Assembly: GCF_002073975.1 (NCBI RefSeq) | Contig: NZ_CP020384.1 | Location: forward strand, 2,356,001-2,420,000 | DNA: 64,000 nucleotides | Source: Rhodovulum sp. MB263 | GTDB lineage: Bacteria; Pseudomonadota; Alphaproteobacteria; Rhodobacterales; Rhodobacteraceae | Direction: 5' to 3' | Shown here: one piece after another, positions 46,111-54,927 of the stretch | How the letters are laid out: the number at the start of each line of letters is the position of its first letter | Position numbering within the stretch: the stretch's first letter is position 1 | The notes under the pieces: generated by a model | Databases searched by the model: none | What the model was told of the DNA's origin: nothing | The model's input: the letters and a program-made list of their open reading frames with translations, nothing else | Program-made: the position numbers and the translations under genes

Positions 46111-46192
46111 CGGCGCCTCCTTATTGATGCGCGGCGTGAATTGGGGCAGGACAATAACGGGAACGGCGCGGCATCCCAGTGCGGAGGGGGCA

Positions 46193-46882
46193 ATGGAAGG
46201 CTACCGGCGCTACGCGATCTACTATGCGCCCGATGAAGGCGCCCTGGGCGATTTCGGCAAGGCCTGGCTGGGCTGGGATGCCGAAGCCGGGGCGACCCGG
46301 GCGCAGCCCCGGCTGCGCGGTCTGCCAAGGCCGGTCGAAGACCTGACCGCAACGCCGCGCAAATACGGGTTCCACGCCACCGTCAAGGCGCCGTTCCGGC
46401 TGGCCGAGGGCAGCGATATCGGGATCCTGCATGCCTCGGTCGTGGCGCTGTCGGGCCAGCTCCGGCCGGTGCTGATCGAGGGGCTGAGATTGTCGCTTCT
46501 GGGCGGCTTCCTGGCGCTGACGCCGCGCGGCGACACCCGGCGGCTGATCGAGATGGCGGGCAATGTGGTCAAGGCGCTGGACGGCTTTCGCGCCGCGCCC
46601 ACGGCCGCGGAACTGGCCCGGCGCGATCCCGACCGGCTCAGCACCCGGCAGCGCAAGCTGCTGGAGAAATGGGGCTATCCCTATGTGATGGAGGAATACC
46701 GCTTTCACATGACCCTGACCGGACCGCTGAAGGCCGCCGAGGCCGAGGCCACGCGGGTGGTGCTGGGCCCCGTGCTCGAGCCGCTGATCGACCGGCCGAT
46801 CCGGATCAGGAGCCTCTGCCTTTTCGGCGAGGCGAAGGACGGGCGGTTCCACAACCTGCACCGCTACAGCCTTTCGGGCTGA
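46193..46882 (+). CDS. DUF1045 family 2H phosphoesterase-like protein, phosphonate-linked
   Basis: 229 aa. It has two HxT motifs typical of the 2H phosphoesterase fold: YGFHATVKAPF (around residue 57) and YRFHMTLTGPL (around residue 165). DUF1045 proteins occur in C-P lyase gene clusters and are thought to process a cyclic phosphate intermediate, as PhnPP'-type enzymes do; this is by association. A strong GGAGGGGG site precedes ATG 46193. It is divergent from phnM. Confidence 0.88.
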   Translation: MEGYRRYAIYYAPDEGALGDFGKAWLGWDAEAGATRAQPRLRGLPRPVEDLTATPRKYGFHATVKAPFRLAEGSDIGILHASVVALSGQLRPVLIEGLRLSLLGGFLALTPRGDTRRLIEMAGNVVKALDGFRAAPTAAELARRDPDRLSTRQRKLLEKWGYPYVMEEYRFHMTLTGPLKAAEAEATRVVLGPVLEPLIDRPIRIRSLCLFGEAKDGRFHNLHRYSLSG

Positions 46883-47381
46883 CGCAAGGGCTGACCCGCC
46901 GCGCCAGGCCCGGATCGCAGCTGCTGACGCCTCGCGGGGCAGCGTGTCACCGCCGGTCCGCCTGATGCCGGTCGCCCGCCGCAGAGACCCGGCGGCGCCC
47001 GGCGAGCAGGCGAACGCGGCACCCTGTCTCTTCGGGGCATGAAGCGGGTGACACTCTCCTGCCCCGCGGGCCCGGGAATGCGCCGGCCGCCCCCGCGACG
47101 AAAGGCGCTTCGGACCCCGCGTTGTCACGCCCGATGCGCCGTCCCGGGTCCGAACGCCCGGGAAAGCCGGTCCTCGCCCCTGCCCGGCCGCGCAGGGCCA
47201 GATCGGACAAGCCGCCTGCCGCGACGAGACCGGATGTCCGCCCCCTTGCAGAGGCCGCGGACTGTGTGTATGCGGCGGGCTTCCGAGACCGATGGGCACC
47301 GTGGTGCCACGACCCGGCCGCGCCCTGCCCACCTCCGCCCCGGGGGTGTTTTCTGCTGCGCATCCACTTCTGTTCCCAGAC

Positions 47382-47390
47382 TTATCCACA
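47382..47390 (+). promoter_or_regulatory. DnaA box (perfect consensus)
   Basis: TTATCCACA matches the classic DnaA 9-mer exactly, within CTTATCCACAGG. A second copy lies at 47480-47488 in the same orientation. Confidence 0.5.
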
Positions 47391-47479
47391 GGCATTTCCG
47401 GCGCCCTGTCGGCATATGGCCCATTTTCCATGTCCCGCCCCGCCCTGCCCGCGATCCGGGCCTGCGATGGCTTGCCGAC

Positions 47480-47488
47480 TTATCCACA
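47480..47488 (+). promoter_or_regulatory. Second DnaA box (perfect consensus)
   Basis: TTATCCACA, 98 bp after the first copy and 8 bp before the phnF operator palindrome. Both share the wider context GACTTATCCACAG. Confidence 0.5.
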
Positions 47489-47495
47489 GCCCTAT

Positions 47496-47512
47496 ACAAC
47501 TAGACAAGTTGT
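47496..47512. promoter_or_regulatory. Candidate PhnF operator
   Basis: ACAACT-N5-AGTTGT is a perfect inverted repeat in an AT-rich patch 34 nt upstream of the phnF start. GntR-family PhnF proteins bind short palindromes of this type upstream of their own gene, so autoregulation is likely. Confidence 0.5.
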
Positions 47513-47546
47513 TACGGGAACCTGGCGAGTCATGCAAGGCTCGGGG

Positions 47547-48299
47547 ATGAAAGATGTCGAGGAAATGACCCAAGCCGCGCTCTGGAGCTCGATTGCCGCC
47601 ACGCTTCGCCACGAGATCGCCTCCGGCAGCTACCGCCCGGGCGACAAGCTGCCCAGCGAGGCCGATCTGGCACATCGCTTCGGGGTCAACCGGCATACGG
47701 TCCGGCGGGCCCTGGCCGATCTGGCCGAGGCGCGGCTGGTGCAGGCCCGGCGCGGCGCGGGCGTCTATGTCACGGCGCGGCCGACCGACTATCCGCTGGG
47801 ACGGCGGGTGCGGCTGCACCGGAACCTGGCTGCGGCCGGTCAGAGCGCCGAACGCAAGTCATTGTTGCACACGACCCGCGCAGCGGACCGGCGCGAGGCC
47901 GAGGCGCTGGGGCTGAGAGACGGCGCGCCCGTGCATGTCTCGGAGGGGATCTCGCTGGCCGATGGCCACCCGCTTGCGCTGTTTCGCAGCGTGTTCCCGG
48001 CCGAACGATTTCCCGGTCTACTGGACACGCTGGCCGAAACCGCAAGCGTGACCGCGGCGCTGGCCCGAAGCGGGGTGACGGATTACACCCGGGCCTCGAC
48101 CCGGATCACGGCCGAGCGCGCCAGTCCGACCCAGGCCCTGCATCTGGAGCTGCGTCCGGGCGACCCGATCCTGCGCAGCGTCTCGGTCAATGTCGACCCC
48201 GAGGGCCGGGCGGTGGAATACGGCCGCACCTGGTTCGCGGGCGACCGGGTGAGCCTGATCGTGACCGACGATCCCCCCAAGGAGCGATGCCCCGACTGA
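47547..48299 (+). CDS. phnF: Phosphonate metabolism transcriptional regulator PhnF (GntR/HutC family)
   Basis: 250 aa. The N-terminal winged HTH is LWSSIAATLRHEIASGSYRPGDKLPSEADLAHRFGVNRHTVRRALADLAEARLV. The C-terminal UTRA ligand domain is VHVSEGISLADGHPLALFRSVFPAERF...VEYGRTWFAGDRVSL. PhnF represses phosphonate genes. The start at 47547 is preferred; an ATG at 47532 is in frame. The palindrome 34 nt upstream suggests autoregulation. Confidence 0.9.
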   Translation: MKDVEEMTQAALWSSIAATLRHEIASGSYRPGDKLPSEADLAHRFGVNRHTVRRALADLAEARLVQARRGAGVYVTARPTDYPLGRRVRLHRNLAAAGQSAERKSLLHTTRAADRREAEALGLRDGAPVHVSEGISLADGHPLALFRSVFPAERFPGLLDTLAETASVTAALARSGVTDYTRASTRITAERASPTQALHLELRPGDPILRSVSVNVDPEGRAVEYGRTWFAGDRVSLIVTDDPPKERCPD

Positions 48300-48484
48300 C
48301 GGCTCTTGCCAGTGACGGCTCTTGCGGCTGAGCGGCCCCGGAAGGACGGACATCCCACGCCCCTGCCCCCCGGAATGACCCGGAATGACCCCGGGCAGGC
48401 GCCGGTTCCTTGTCACACCGACGATACAGTGGACGGCTATCCTTCGCGGGCCACGTCACCCCCGCCAGCCGCCCGAGCCGCGAC

Positions 48485-49663
48485 ATGCCCCAGTTCCTTC
48501 ACCCGCTCCGCTTCACCGGCGCCAGCATCCTGCGCGACGGCGAAATGCAGCGACGCTCGATCGCCATCGCCGAGGGCCGCATCACCAAGGGCCCGCTGCC
48601 GGAAGTCGACCTGACGGGCTATCTGATCCTGCCCGGCATCGTCGATCTGCAGGCCGACAGTTTCGGCCGCCACCTGCCCCGGCGCCCGGCCGGTCCCGGC
48701 ACCGCACCGCTCGCGCCGGATCTGGTGCCCGATCTGGCGCTGGCCGCGACCGACCGCGAGGCCGCCGTCCATGGCGTGACCACCGGCTGGCTGACGCAGG
48801 ACTGGTCCTGGGAGGGCGGGCATCGTGCCCCTGAGCGGGCCGAGGCGCTGATGGCCGCGCTCGCGGCCTACCGGCCCCGGATGCTGACCGATCTGCGTCT
48901 TCAGCTTCGCTGCGAGATCCATACCGTAGCCACCGCCGAGCGGCTGCTCGATGCCATCGGTCGGCATCGCATCGACTATGTCATGTTCCACAACCGGCTC
49001 GATGCCGCGGCCGAGCGGCTGCAGGAGCGCACCTGGCCGCCGCCGCGACGCGCGGATCGCGACGGGCTCGCGGCGGCGCAGGCGGCCCGGCCTGATGTTC
49101 CGCGCTATCTCTGCCGGCTGGCCGAGGCCTTCGACACGATGGGGGTCCTGTACGGCTCGCATGGCGACCCCGATGGCGAGACCCGCGAGCGCTTCTCGAT
49201 GATCGGCGCCCGGATCGCCGAATTTCCCACCACCCGGCGCGCCGCCGCCGCCGCCAAGGCCATGAACGATCCGGTGCTGCTGAGCGCGCCCGATGTGATG
49301 CAGGACGGATCTCCCCCCGGACAGGTCCCGGCGACAGACCTGATCGCGCAGGGGCTCTGCGATGCGCTGGTGTCGGATTTCTATTATCCGGCGCTGTCCC
49401 ACGCGGTCTGGCGACTGGTCGATCTGGGGCTGAAGACCCTGCCGCAGGCCTGGGCGATGGTCTCGCAGCGTCCGGCCGAGATCCTGCGCCTGCCCGACCG
49501 AGGTCGGCTCGATATCGGAAGACGCGCCGATCTCTGCGTGATCAACGAGCGGACGCGCATGGTCGAGATGACCATTGCCGGCGGGAGGCTGACCTATCTG
49601 GCCGGCGAAGCCGCCCATCGCTTCGTCCATCGCATTCACGCGCTCGATATGGCGGCAGAGTGA
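48485..49663 (+). CDS. PhnM-like amidohydrolase paralogue with altered metal ligands
   Basis: 392 aa, homologous over the whole length to PhnM (LPGIVDLQADSFGRH; RLQLRCEIHTV; YGSHGDPDGETRERFS; RIAEFPTTRRAA; LVSDFYYPALSHA). Compared with canonical PhnM, the first metal His is Gln (LQAD for LHTD), the HLRCE His is Gln (QLRCE), and SHDD reads SHGDPD. The metal centre must differ, so this may act on another substrate or be regulatory. It follows phnF by 185 nt in the same direction and is likely PhnF-controlled. Confidence 0.85.
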   Translation: MPQFLHPLRFTGASILRDGEMQRRSIAIAEGRITKGPLPEVDLTGYLILPGIVDLQADSFGRHLPRRPAGPGTAPLAPDLVPDLALAATDREAAVHGVTTGWLTQDWSWEGGHRAPERAEALMAALAAYRPRMLTDLRLQLRCEIHTVATAERLLDAIGRHRIDYVMFHNRLDAAAERLQERTWPPPRRADRDGLAAAQAARPDVPRYLCRLAEAFDTMGVLYGSHGDPDGETRERFSMIGARIAEFPTTRRAAAAAKAMNDPVLLSAPDVMQDGSPPGQVPATDLIAQGLCDALVSDFYYPALSHAVWRLVDLGLKTLPQAWAMVSQRPAEILRLPDRGRLDIGRRADLCVINERTRMVEMTIAGGRLTYLAGEAAHRFVHRIHALDMAAE

Positions 49664-50055
49664 GCGGGACAGGGCGTCTTTTTAACCGATGCGCCACCTT
49701 TTCCCGCTCCGGGCAAGCCATCCCCGGACGGATGTCATGAAATGCGTCTAGACTGAGTTTCGTTAAACGGTGCGACGATCGTAACCAGGAACGATCTTTT
49801 CGCCATCCGGCGACCGGAAATTTCACGACGCGCCTTCAGAATGAGACTGCATTTCAGAACCAGACAGGGGGCCGCGACGAAAGCGCGCCCCCTTTTTGGC
49901 GGGTCACGCCGTGCGCGGCGGCGAAGGTTGCGCGCCCAGCCCGGAGCGGGCCTTTGCCCTTGCCCCGGAAACGGCGTGCCACCGGGCGAGGTTGCCGCCG
50001 CCGGCCATCTGGCGCATGGTGCCGCCCGCAACCGACCCGAAGAACGGCAAGACCC
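49664..50055. other. Intergenic region with terminator
   Basis: Contains AT-richer sequence (49735-49800) and the terminator at 49867-49897. No gene is seen. Confidence 0.5.
49867..49897 (+). terminator. Rho-independent terminator
   Basis: The stem GGGGGCCGC / GCGCGCCCCC (one bulge) is followed by TTTTT. It probably ends the phnF / phnM-like transcript. Confidence 0.65.
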
Positions 50056-50550
50056 ATGGAACGATTCATTCCCGGCCCGGACACCAAGCGCCTTTATCGC
50101 GATGCGCTCGGCTGCTTTGCGACCGGCGTGACCGTGGTCACGGCCGCCGGTCCCGACGGCCCCCTCGGCATGACCGCGAACAGCTTTTCCTCGGTCTCGC
50201 TCGATCCGCCGCTGGTGCTGTGGTCGCCCGCCCGCGCCTCGGCACGCTATCCGGCGATGACCGGGGCCGAGCGTTTCGCCATCCATGTGCTGGGCGCGGG
50301 CGAGGAAGACATCGCCGCGCGTTTTGCCCGCTCGGGCGACGATTTCGAGGGGCTCGACTATGCGCCCGATGCCGATCCGCCGCTGCTCGAACAGGGCTGG
50401 ATCGCCCGCTTTCTCTGCCGCCAGGTCGCGCTGCATGACGCAGGAGACCATGCCATCGTGATCGGCCATGTCGAGGAATGCGCCCGGCGCGAGGGCCCGC
50501 CGCTGGTCTTTGCGGGCGGAGCCTATGGAGATTTCAGCCCGGTCGGCTGA
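50056..50550 (+). CDS. Flavin reductase family protein
   Basis: An FMN-binding split-barrel protein of 164 aa. The N-terminus YRDALGCFATGVTVVTAAGPDGPLGMTANSFSSVSLDPPLVLW is the hallmark of HpaC/DIM6-type flavin reductases. It supplies reduced flavin to a partner monooxygenase, which is not encoded nearby. Cytoplasmic. The His near QVALHDAGDHAIVIGHVEEC is typical of the NADH-using members. Confidence 0.88.
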   Translation: MERFIPGPDTKRLYRDALGCFATGVTVVTAAGPDGPLGMTANSFSSVSLDPPLVLWSPARASARYPAMTGAERFAIHVLGAGEEDIAARFARSGDDFEGLDYAPDADPPLLEQGWIARFLCRQVALHDAGDHAIVIGHVEECARREGPPLVFAGGAYGDFSPVG

Positions 50551-50769
50551 AGACCCACCCCGCGGCGCGCCCCCCAAGTCACCCACGTCGCCCATGCCAG
50601 CAGGACGCCGCGCCTTGGCCACGCCGGATCTCCGGACACAGCCAAGCGATTGCGCAGGGAAAGCTCAGGGCGGAAGATTATGCGCCCGGCGCGCGATCTG
50701 CCTTTCGGCCCAGGCGCAATCCGGCCAGACCCGGGCGAAACGGACCCGGGCCGGTGGCAGGGCGGCGGA

Positions 50770-50994
50770 TCACTCCGCCGCGCTGTCGCAGATGCCGAGG
50801 CTGCGCTTCAGGCGCCGCACCGAGGATGGCGTGACGCCGAAATAGCGCCCGATCTCGGCCTCGTTCAGGCCATAACCGACCATCGCACGCAGCGACGCGG
50901 CCGGCATCGGGCCGAGTTTGCCGAAGACGGGGTGAGGGCGCGGACGCATCACCGGTCTGGGCGCAGTTTGTCTGATATCCTGGATCATGTTCAC
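50770..50994 (-). CDS. Small HTH DNA-binding protein
   Basis: A 74-aa basic protein with one helix-turn-helix, GLNEAEIGRYFGVTPSSVRRLKRSLGI, in its C-terminal half. GTG at 50994 has a good GGGAGGAG site 6 nt before it; the ATG at 50988 is the alternative. Such small regulators are common in Rhodobacteraceae without known targets. It lies ~270 nt downstream of soxF on the same strand, beyond a soxF terminator-like hairpin. Confidence 0.6.
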   Translation of the reverse strand: MNMIQDIRQTAPRPVMRPRPHPVFGKLGPMPAASLRAMVGYGLNEAEIGRYFGVTPSSVRRLKRSLGICDSAAE

Positions 50995-51230
50995 GGCCGA
51001 CTCCTCCCAATTCGTCCCTGCCGCATGGGCCGTCCTCGTCGCATCAGGAGGCAACGGGCGTCCCTTGCATTAATCCATATCACATCTGTCAGGAACATTC
51101 GCGTCTTGACGACAACCTCTCGGCGACTCACCGGCAGAATTCCGCCGCCTTGCACCGCAGCATTACGCTGCGTCACAGCATCGGGGGAGCTAGGCCCGCA
51201 CCGCGCCCGGCCCGTTCTCCCCCGGACAGA

Positions 51231-51255
51231 AAGCCCCCGGCACACCGCCGGAGGC
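51231..51255 (-). terminator. Terminator after soxF
   Basis: On the minus strand the stem CCTCCGGC-GGTGT-GCCGGGGG is followed by CTTTC. It lies 13 nt after the soxF stop. Confidence 0.5.
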
Positions 51256-51267
51256 CGCCCCCCGGGC

Positions 51268-52533
51268 CTAGCCGAAGATGTCGGCCGTGATGCCCGCATA
51301 CCAGCCAAGGCTTTCCTCATAGGTCGCTTTCCTCAGTGCGGCATCCTCGCCGATCTGGCTGACGAAGCCGTCAACCTTGGCGATCCTGTCTGCGCCGACC
51401 TGATAGGAGGCGCCCACCTTGACCCCGTCCTCGCTGTCGATCAGCGACCAGCAGGTATTGGAGTATTTCGCCGGGAAGGCCCGCGCCCCGGTCAGCGCCG
51501 CGTGCACCTGCATCGCCGCCACCTTGGCCTGGCTGTTGGCCGAGAAGGCCGATTTCGGCATGTCTCCGGCGATTGTCGCATCGCCCAGAACATAGACATT
51601 TTCATCAAACCGGCTTTGCATCGTTCCCGGCAGGATCGGGCAGAAGCCGCTGTCATCGGCCAGCCCCGCGACAGCGGCGATATGGCCCGCCTTCTGCGCC
51701 GGGATCACGTTGCAGACATCGACCGTCTCGACCATGCCGTCGATCACGACCTCCATGCCGGCTGGCCGCAGCTCGATATCGGCGCCGCCGAAATCGGGAC
51801 CGATGCGCTGGATCATGCCGGGATAGTGGCGCGCCCAGCCATCCTCGAACAGCGCCTGTTTCGAGAAGCTCTCCTTGGGATCGACGATCAGGATCTTGGC
51901 GGTCGGGTTCTGCCGTTTCAGGACATGCGCGACCATCGAGACCCGTTCATAGGGCCCGGGCGGACAGCGGAACGGGTCGGGCGGAGCGATCATGCAGAAG
52001 ACGCCGCCCGCGCGCATCGCCTCGACCTGGGCCTTCAGCAATTGCGTCTGGCTGCCCGCTTTCCAGGCATGCGGCATCCGGTTCTGCACCGTCAGATCCC
52101 AGCCCGGCACCGCGCCGTCGACGAAATCGATCCCCGGCGCGACGATCAGCCGGTCATAGCCCAGCGCATGGCCCGAGGCGAGCGTGACCGAGCGGGCCGC
52201 GCGGTCGATATCGACGGCGAGATCGTGGATCACGTTGATGCCGTAGCGGCTGGCAAGCCGCCCGTAATCATGGGCGATCGAGGCGAACTCGCGGAACCCG
52301 CCCAGATAGAGGTTCGAGAAGAAGCAGGTGTAATAGCTCTTGCCGGGCTCGATCAGCACCACCTCGATGGCGCCGCCGCTGTCCTTGGCGACATAGCGCG
52401 CGGCCGTCGCGCCCCCCGCGCCACCGCCCACGACCACCACGCGCGGCCGGGCCTGGCCGATGGCGCCGGGCGCCGACAGCGCCGCGCCCAGCGCCAGCCC
52501 CGTGCCCAGAAAGCTTCGTCTGTTCAGGCTCAT
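51268..52533 (-). CDS. soxF: SoxF, flavocytochrome c sulfide dehydrogenase-like flavoprotein
   Basis: 421 aa, exported by Tat (LNRRSFLGTGLALGAALS). It has the FAD-binding GGGAGGATAARY start of an SQR/FCSD fold, redox Cys in YYTCFFSNLYLGG, Cys in PFRCPPGPYERVSMVAHVLK, Cys in KYSNTCWSLIDSED and GDATIAGDMPKSAFSANSQAKV. It oxidises sulfide in association with the haem protein SoxE. It lies 65 nt after soxE. Confidence 0.93.
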   Translation of the reverse strand: MSLNRRSFLGTGLALGAALSAPGAIGQARPRVVVVGGGAGGATAARYVAKDSGGAIEVVLIEPGKSYYTCFFSNLYLGGFREFASIAHDYGRLASRYGINVIHDLAVDIDRAARSVTLASGHALGYDRLIVAPGIDFVDGAVPGWDLTVQNRMPHAWKAGSQTQLLKAQVEAMRAGGVFCMIAPPDPFRCPPGPYERVSMVAHVLKRQNPTAKILIVDPKESFSKQALFEDGWARHYPGMIQRIGPDFGGADIELRPAGMEVVIDGMVETVDVCNVIPAQKAGHIAAVAGLADDSGFCPILPGTMQSRFDENVYVLGDATIAGDMPKSAFSANSQAKVAAMQVHAALTGARAFPAKYSNTCWSLIDSEDGVKVGASYQVGADRIAKVDGFVSQIGEDAALRKATYEESLGWYAGITADIFG

Positions 52534-52598
52534 GTCTCTGTCTCCCCATGGACATGAATTCGCGCGTTTCCGGTCGTCTTGTCAGTGAGGGCCGGCCG

Positions 52599-53315
52599 TC
52601 AGAGGCCCCGCCCGCCGAAATAGGCCGCCAGCGCCGCGATCTCCTCGTCCGAGAGGCGCCCGGCCATCATCCGCATCACCGGATGCGGGCGCAGCTTCTG
52701 CTTGTAGGCATGCATAGCCAGAACGAATTTGCGTTCGGGCCAGAGCGTGATCGAGGGGATGCCCCGGTCGGAGCCGTCGCGCTGATGGCATGTCGTGCAT
52801 TCGCTCGAGAGGTATTCGCCCCAGGCCGGGTCGCCCACCAGCGCCAGCGTCGCCTCGGGCAGCCGCGGTTCCTCCGCGCGCGCGGTCGGCGCCGCCTCGG
52901 GGATGTTCGAGGGCTTGTCGGAATAGCGGCGCAGGAAGGCCAGAAGGTCCGCGCGTTCACCCGCGTCCTCAAGCCCCGGAAAGCTCATCCTTGTGCCCGA
53001 GACCAGCACCAGCGGGTTTTCCAGATAGGCATCGAGTGTCTCCAGCGTCCAGGTCAGACCGTCATCGCCCGCCCGCCGCATCGATTGCGAATAGGGAAAG
53101 TCCGGGACCGAGGCCGCGCGCCGTCCGAACAGACCGTTCAGCGGCGGGCCGATGCCGGGCTGCGCCCCGGGACCGATTTCATGGCAGCCGCTGCAATAGA
53201 CCCAGATCTCGGCGCCACGGACAGGGTCGCCGATGGCCTCGACAGGTGTCTCGGCCCGCCCCGCGCCCGCCCCTCCCAAAGCGAGCGCGAGGATCAGACA
53301 CAGTTCCTCCCTCAT
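52599..53315 (-). CDS. soxE: SoxE, dihaem cytochrome c
   Basis: About 238 aa. The signal peptide is short (LCLILALALGGAGAGRA). Two haem c motifs are seen: CSGCH (about residue 43) and CTTCH (about residue 175). Axial Met candidates lie in MSFPGL and MRMMAGRLS. It transfers electrons from SoxF. The ATG start at 53315 is preferred to a TTG two codons upstream. It is separated from soxD by a decayed IS and probably uses its own AT-rich promoter. Confidence 0.9.
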   Translation of the reverse strand: MREELCLILALALGGAGAGRAETPVEAIGDPVRGAEIWVYCSGCHEIGPGAQPGIGPPLNGLFGRRAASVPDFPYSQSMRRAGDDGLTWTLETLDAYLENPLVLVSGTRMSFPGLEDAGERADLLAFLRRYSDKPSNIPEAAPTARAEEPRLPEATLALVGDPAWGEYLSSECTTCHQRDGSDRGIPSITLWPERKFVLAMHAYKQKLRPHPVMRMMAGRLSDEEIAALAAYFGGRGL

Positions 53316-54285
53316 ATGCAATCAATGCAATTCCGCTATGCGTCAGGCAAGCGATTCTCCATCACCGGGCCTCGAATCGTGCGGACGAAATGACGCATCC
53401 CGGCCGGGCTGTCGCGGTCTCTGCGCCGCATCTCCGGGGGCCAACAGAACAGGCCCATGACAGCGACGCCAAAGCCTGAGACCGGCGTTAAGGCTTTGGC
53501 GTTGCTTTCCGGTTCCGCGAGCCGGTTCGTTGGCGCTCATGGCCCGAAGAGGACGGCTGCAGCCAGAGCGGCGACGGTCAGGCAGAGCTTGGGACAGCGC
53601 TCGTGGCGGGCGGCAATCCGGCGGCAGCCAGGCGGCAGTCCCAAAGGCGACCGAGCCGGGAGGCGATGCGGTCGCGCCGCCTGCCCCGCGCGCCGCATGT
53701 CATCGCGAACGGCCTTGCCGCGCAATGTCCGCCCCTGGATGACGGTTCCTATCCCTTGCTCCGATAGGTTTCGCGGACCCGAGCGTCATCATTGCCTCGC
53801 CGGCGATCCGCCCGGCGCGTCGCTATCGGCGCTCTCCTGACCGACGGCAACGAGCCGGCGGACTTAGCTTCGTGACGGGATGGGTCCGGGTCTTCATGCC
53901 GCCTTTGATACGACCGACCAGCCCCCACGCCGTCCTCTTTCGCCCGGCAGGCTCGTCGCGGTGCGGTGGATCCCGAGACGCCCGGAAAGAGGCTCCGGGC
54001 GCAGCGGCCCTGCCTGATATACATGTCTCCGGCCGGGCGCTGCGTCCCGCCTGAGCTGCGTCGGACTGCGATCAAGGGGCCCCGATCAGGGCTGGCACGC
54101 AGGTCCCGCAGGCTCGGTCAACCGACCTTGCCCCGGACACGCCCGTTCGGCCCCTGAAGGCCCTCCAGGCGCCATGGCACATCGCGCCGGACTGCAGTCC
54201 TGCGGCCAGAGGCCCGCCATGCGCGCGGGCCGTTGCGGGCCGCGACGCATGGGCCCGTACGGCGCGCCCGCTCAAGAGGCCGGGC
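53316..54285 (-). pseudogene. Decayed IS5-type transposase between soxD and soxE
   Basis: Minus-strand fragments of an IS5/IS427-like DDE transposase are spread over frames. VGRIKGGMKTRTHPV lies around 53882-53922 (compare GRTKGGxNTKLHAV). The C-terminal end GCRRIAARHERCPKLCLTVAALAAAVLFG stops at 53537 (compare DWRRIAxRYDRCxxTFxSAIxLAAxVIFW). There are several frameshifts, so it is inactive. The N-terminal part and inverted repeats are not recognised. The rest of the 970 bases carries no gene. Confidence 0.6.
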
Positions 54286-54927
54286 CTAGTTCGCCGCCGC
54301 CCCCTCGGGCGTGACGTCGAGCACGGCAGCGCGCATGGTGATCTCGACCTCCGGCTTGCAGTCGGTCATGCAGGGCGGCTGCGAGAAGCGCGGCAGTTCG
54401 GTCGTCTCGCGGTCATCCACGATGAAGCCCTCGGCATTGGGCAGCGCGACCTCGAGGAAATTCTCGTTCGACAGCACGAAATCGTCGTCGACCAGATAAT
54501 TCGAATAGAGGATATAGGCGGTCACGGCATAGACCTCGTCGACCGTCAGCACCTGCGCCGCGCCGAAGGGCATCGAGCGGTGGACATAATCCCAGACGGT
54601 CGAGAGATAGGGCCAGTAGGATCCCACGGTCTTGACCGGGTCGTCGCGGTCGAGCGTGCCCTCGCCACCCGCGAGCTTGGGATAATTGTCGACGCCCTCG
54701 GCGAATTCGCCATGGCAGATGGCGCAATTGGCCGAAAAGATCTCTTCGCCATCCTCGACCGAGCCCGAGCCTTCCGGCAGCCCCTGCCCGTCGGGGGCCA
54801 CATCCAGATCCCAGGCCGCGATTTCCTCGGGCAGCGCCGGGCGGCCGAGACCGAAATCGCCCGCCTGAACCGGACCGGCGAAGGCCAGAAGCAGCGCGGC
54901 GGCCGGCAGGTTACGAGACTTCGACAT
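54286..54927 (-). CDS. soxD: SoxD, cytochrome c subunit of sulfane dehydrogenase (short form)
   Basis: 213 aa with a signal peptide (LPAAALLLAFAGPVQA) and one haem motif CAICHGEFAEGVDNYPKLAGG. The region MPFGAAQVLTVDEVYAVTAYILYSNYLVDDDFVL is SoxD-typical and the end is PCMTDCKPEVEITMRAAVLDVTPE. The Paracoccus protein is nearly twice as long with a second haem domain, which is absent here: TAG follows shortly after VLDVTPE. It may be a natural short form or the result of the nearby IS insertion. It overlaps soxC by 17 nt. Confidence 0.92.
   Translation of the reverse strand: MSKSRNLPAAALLLAFAGPVQAGDFGLGRPALPEEIAAWDLDVAPDGQGLPEGSGSVEDGEEIFSANCAICHGEFAEGVDNYPKLAGGEGTLDRDDPVKTVGSYWPYLSTVWDYVHRSMPFGAAQVLTVDEVYAVTAYILYSNYLVDDDFVLSNENFLEVALPNAEGFIVDDRETTELPRFSQPPCMTDCKPEVEITMRAAVLDVTPEGAAAN

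Larger units (their letters stand above)
46883..47546. other. Intergenic region with two perfect DnaA boxes and the phnF operator
   Basis: No gene is recognised in 664 bases. The stretch 46.9-47.3 kb is GC-rich without coding support. Two TTATCCACA boxes and the ACAACT/AGTTGT palindrome lie toward phnF (listed separately). Confidence 0.5.

Noticed and set aside
47382-47512. Chromosomal replication origin
   Set aside because: Only two DnaA boxes, no AT-rich unwinding region, and no dnaA, hemE, parAB or repABC genes nearby.
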